Below are positions 13,486 to 14,690 of a stretch of DNA of 14,690 nt, piece by piece. Both the position numbers and the translations under genes were made by a program. The notes beneath the pieces were generated by a model. That model did no database searches. It was not told the origin of the DNA and was given only the letters and a program-made list of their open reading frames with translations. This stretch comes from an uncultured Parabacteroides sp. (GTDB lineage Bacteria > Bacteroidota > Bacteroidia > Bacteroidales > Tannerellaceae). Location of the stretch: NCBI GenBank assembly GCA_900552415.1, contig USAD01000033.1, positions 1-14,690 of the forward strand, given 5' to 3'. The stretch's first letter is position 1; every line of letters starts with the position of its first letter.

Positions 13486-14690
13486 TTATTTACTTAAGAA
13501 CCAACCGATGTAAGCGATCGCCAGGCTGAACTCGTTCTCGCTGTTATACTGACCGCCTCCGATACGACGGGTCGTATAGTCCGCCTTCACCACCAAGTTG
13601 GGCAACGCATACCAATTCGCGCCCGCCGTCCACATACCAACCTGACAACGTTTATCCATCGTCAGTTTACCCTCGCCTTTTTCCTGCGAGTTGTAATACT
13701 CATATCGGGCAAAAGGATAGATCACCGGCACCCGTTTGTTATCACCGAGGAGCGAACGCAAGTTGATACCCAGTTCGGCACCATAACTGACAGCGTTCCT
13801 AGCGATCGGCCCCGTCTTGCTGTAGGGTGAAAGGTTCGAGAGGCGATTGTTCACCTCCGTCAACTTCTCTGAGTTGCCCAAATCGCCATAGATCATATTG
13901 CCCCGAGCAGTTACGAACTTATTCTTATACTGGAAATCGGCCGTATAGATCCGCACCGGAATCTTACCGATACTCTTGTAGGTTTGCGATTTATCCGAGT
14001 TAGCTCCCGCATCAACACAATAGTAAACCGAACCACCAACCTTCAGGCCCGGAACGCCCTCATAATTTAGACGGCCCACATAAGCAGGCGAGGTAAAATT
14101 ATCCGTCTCGAAGAATCCTTGCTTCCCGGCGGCCACCCATGTGTCACGCTCAAATCCATTAGCATTCAACCCTGCAACAATCTGCGCCTGATAACTAAAA
14201 CGAGTATAATCACCTCCGAATATACCAAAGAATTCGATTCCGGTCTCATGCCATGTGGAAGGCAAGATCGTCGTCTCACCTTCGGGGCGTGAGGTACCGA
14301 AAAAGTTGATCGGCTCATGATGCTCGTTTGTCAGGCCGACCGGCACGATAATGTGTCCCGCTCGCACATTGAAAGCCGGATGGATCAGCCGGGTGATATG
14401 AAATTGCTCGAGGGCCACTTCGCCTCCCTTTTCCACCTCGGTCTCATATTCGCCGTTCTCGGTATTCTCGATCTCGTAGGCTGTTCCAGTACCGCCTGCC
14501 TCAAACTCGATCTCGGCTCCCAATATCCATTGAGAATTGAACTTATAATCGAATGCGAGAATCATACGAGGAATTGAGATGGCGTTTCGCCGTTCTTTCG
14601 TGTTGCCACTGTTCCCTCCATAGAAACGGTTCGTCCCATAATCCATGAAATTGGCGAGCACCTCGCCATAGCCGCCAAAGCGGAACTTAT
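13486..14690 (-). CDS. Outer-membrane beta-barrel (porin-like), N-terminus outside the window
   Basis: The frame is open from the right edge to the stop at 13486, so about 401 residues of the C-terminal part are visible and the start and signal peptide are missing. An ATG or GTG inside the frame should not be taken as the start, because the codons before it (KFRFGGYGE) already read as barrel strand. Alternating strands run through the sequence, with porin-like features such as VRAGHIIVPVGLTNEHHEP and a GRLNYEG strand. The last strand ends YIGWFLSK, without a terminal Phe. It is the first visible gene of the operon, 33 bp before imelysin. The substrate is unknown. A role as channel for the imelysin system is suggested by position only. 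Confidence 0.82.
   Translation of the reverse strand, partial: KFRFGGYGEVLANFMDYGTNRFYGGNSGNTKERRNAISIPRMILAFDYKFNSQWILGAEIEFEAGGTGTAYEIENTENGEYETEVEKGGEVALEQFHITRLIHPAFNVRAGHIIVPVGLTNEHHEPINFFGTSRPEGETTILPSTWHETGIEFFGIFGGDYTRFSYQAQIVAGLNANGFERDTWVAAGKQGFFETDNFTSPAYVGRLNYEGVPGLKVGGSVYYCVDAGANSDKSQTYKSIGKIPVRIYTADFQYKNKFVTARGNMIYGDLGNSEKLTEVNNRLSNLSPYSKTGPIARNAVSYGAELGINLRSLLGDNKRVPVIYPFARYEYYNSQEKGEGKLTMDKRCQVGMWTAGANWYALPNLVVKADYTTRRIGGGQYNSENEFSLAIAYIGWFLSK

Overview
The window looks like chromosomal DNA of a Bacteroidales bacterium. The grounds are several TAnnTTTG-type -7 promoter elements, porin O/P-family outer-membrane proteins, lipoproteins whose acidic residues after the lipobox Cys resemble the Bacteroidetes surface-export signal, a DUF4954 protein, and weak use of Shine-Dalgarno sites. 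A Parabacteroides/Tannerellaceae-like host is my best guess, but it rests on overall resemblance and not on a marker gene.

Left part (1-3644, + strand): a terminator for an upstream transcript (53-86) is followed by a non-coding stretch holding a 42-bp tandem repeat (125-268). Then come radC (JAMM-motif protein), a MIP18/SufT-type Fe-S assembly protein, lpxH (lipid A synthesis) and a phosphate-selective-porin-type outer-membrane protein. Three repeats with an exact 11-bp period, shaped like a PhoB box, lie between lpxH and the porin and start on the lpxH stop codon.

Middle (3645-4163): an intergenic region of about 520 bp packed with repeats. It holds a 100-nt nested inverted repeat, two CACTGCAGTG palindromes 22 bp apart, a terminator-like hairpin, an array of four 22-bp units, and a promoter. 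The promoter serves a large DUF4954 protein with a left-handed beta-helix N-terminus (to 6167).

Right part (6157-14690, - strand): nearest the middle is a two-gene unit with a clear promoter (7498-7527). It encodes a Ric/ScdA-like hemerythrin protein and a LuxR-type regulator whose receiver lacks the phospho-acceptor Asp. Upstream of that on the same strand is a probable operon read from the right edge: outer-membrane barrel (cut by the window) > imelysin lipoprotein > di-haem oxidoreductase lipoprotein (DUF1111) > second barrel > mono-haem lipoprotein > Rid-superfamily protein.

The operon combines a metal-binding imelysin, three haem sites on two lipoproteins and two barrels. This suggests envelope-located redox-coupled metal (probably iron) capture, and I rate it the most interesting system here. 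The imelysin also has its two family signatures in the reverse of the order I know from proteobacterial members. No tRNA, rRNA, CRISPR array, transposase or phage gene was seen.
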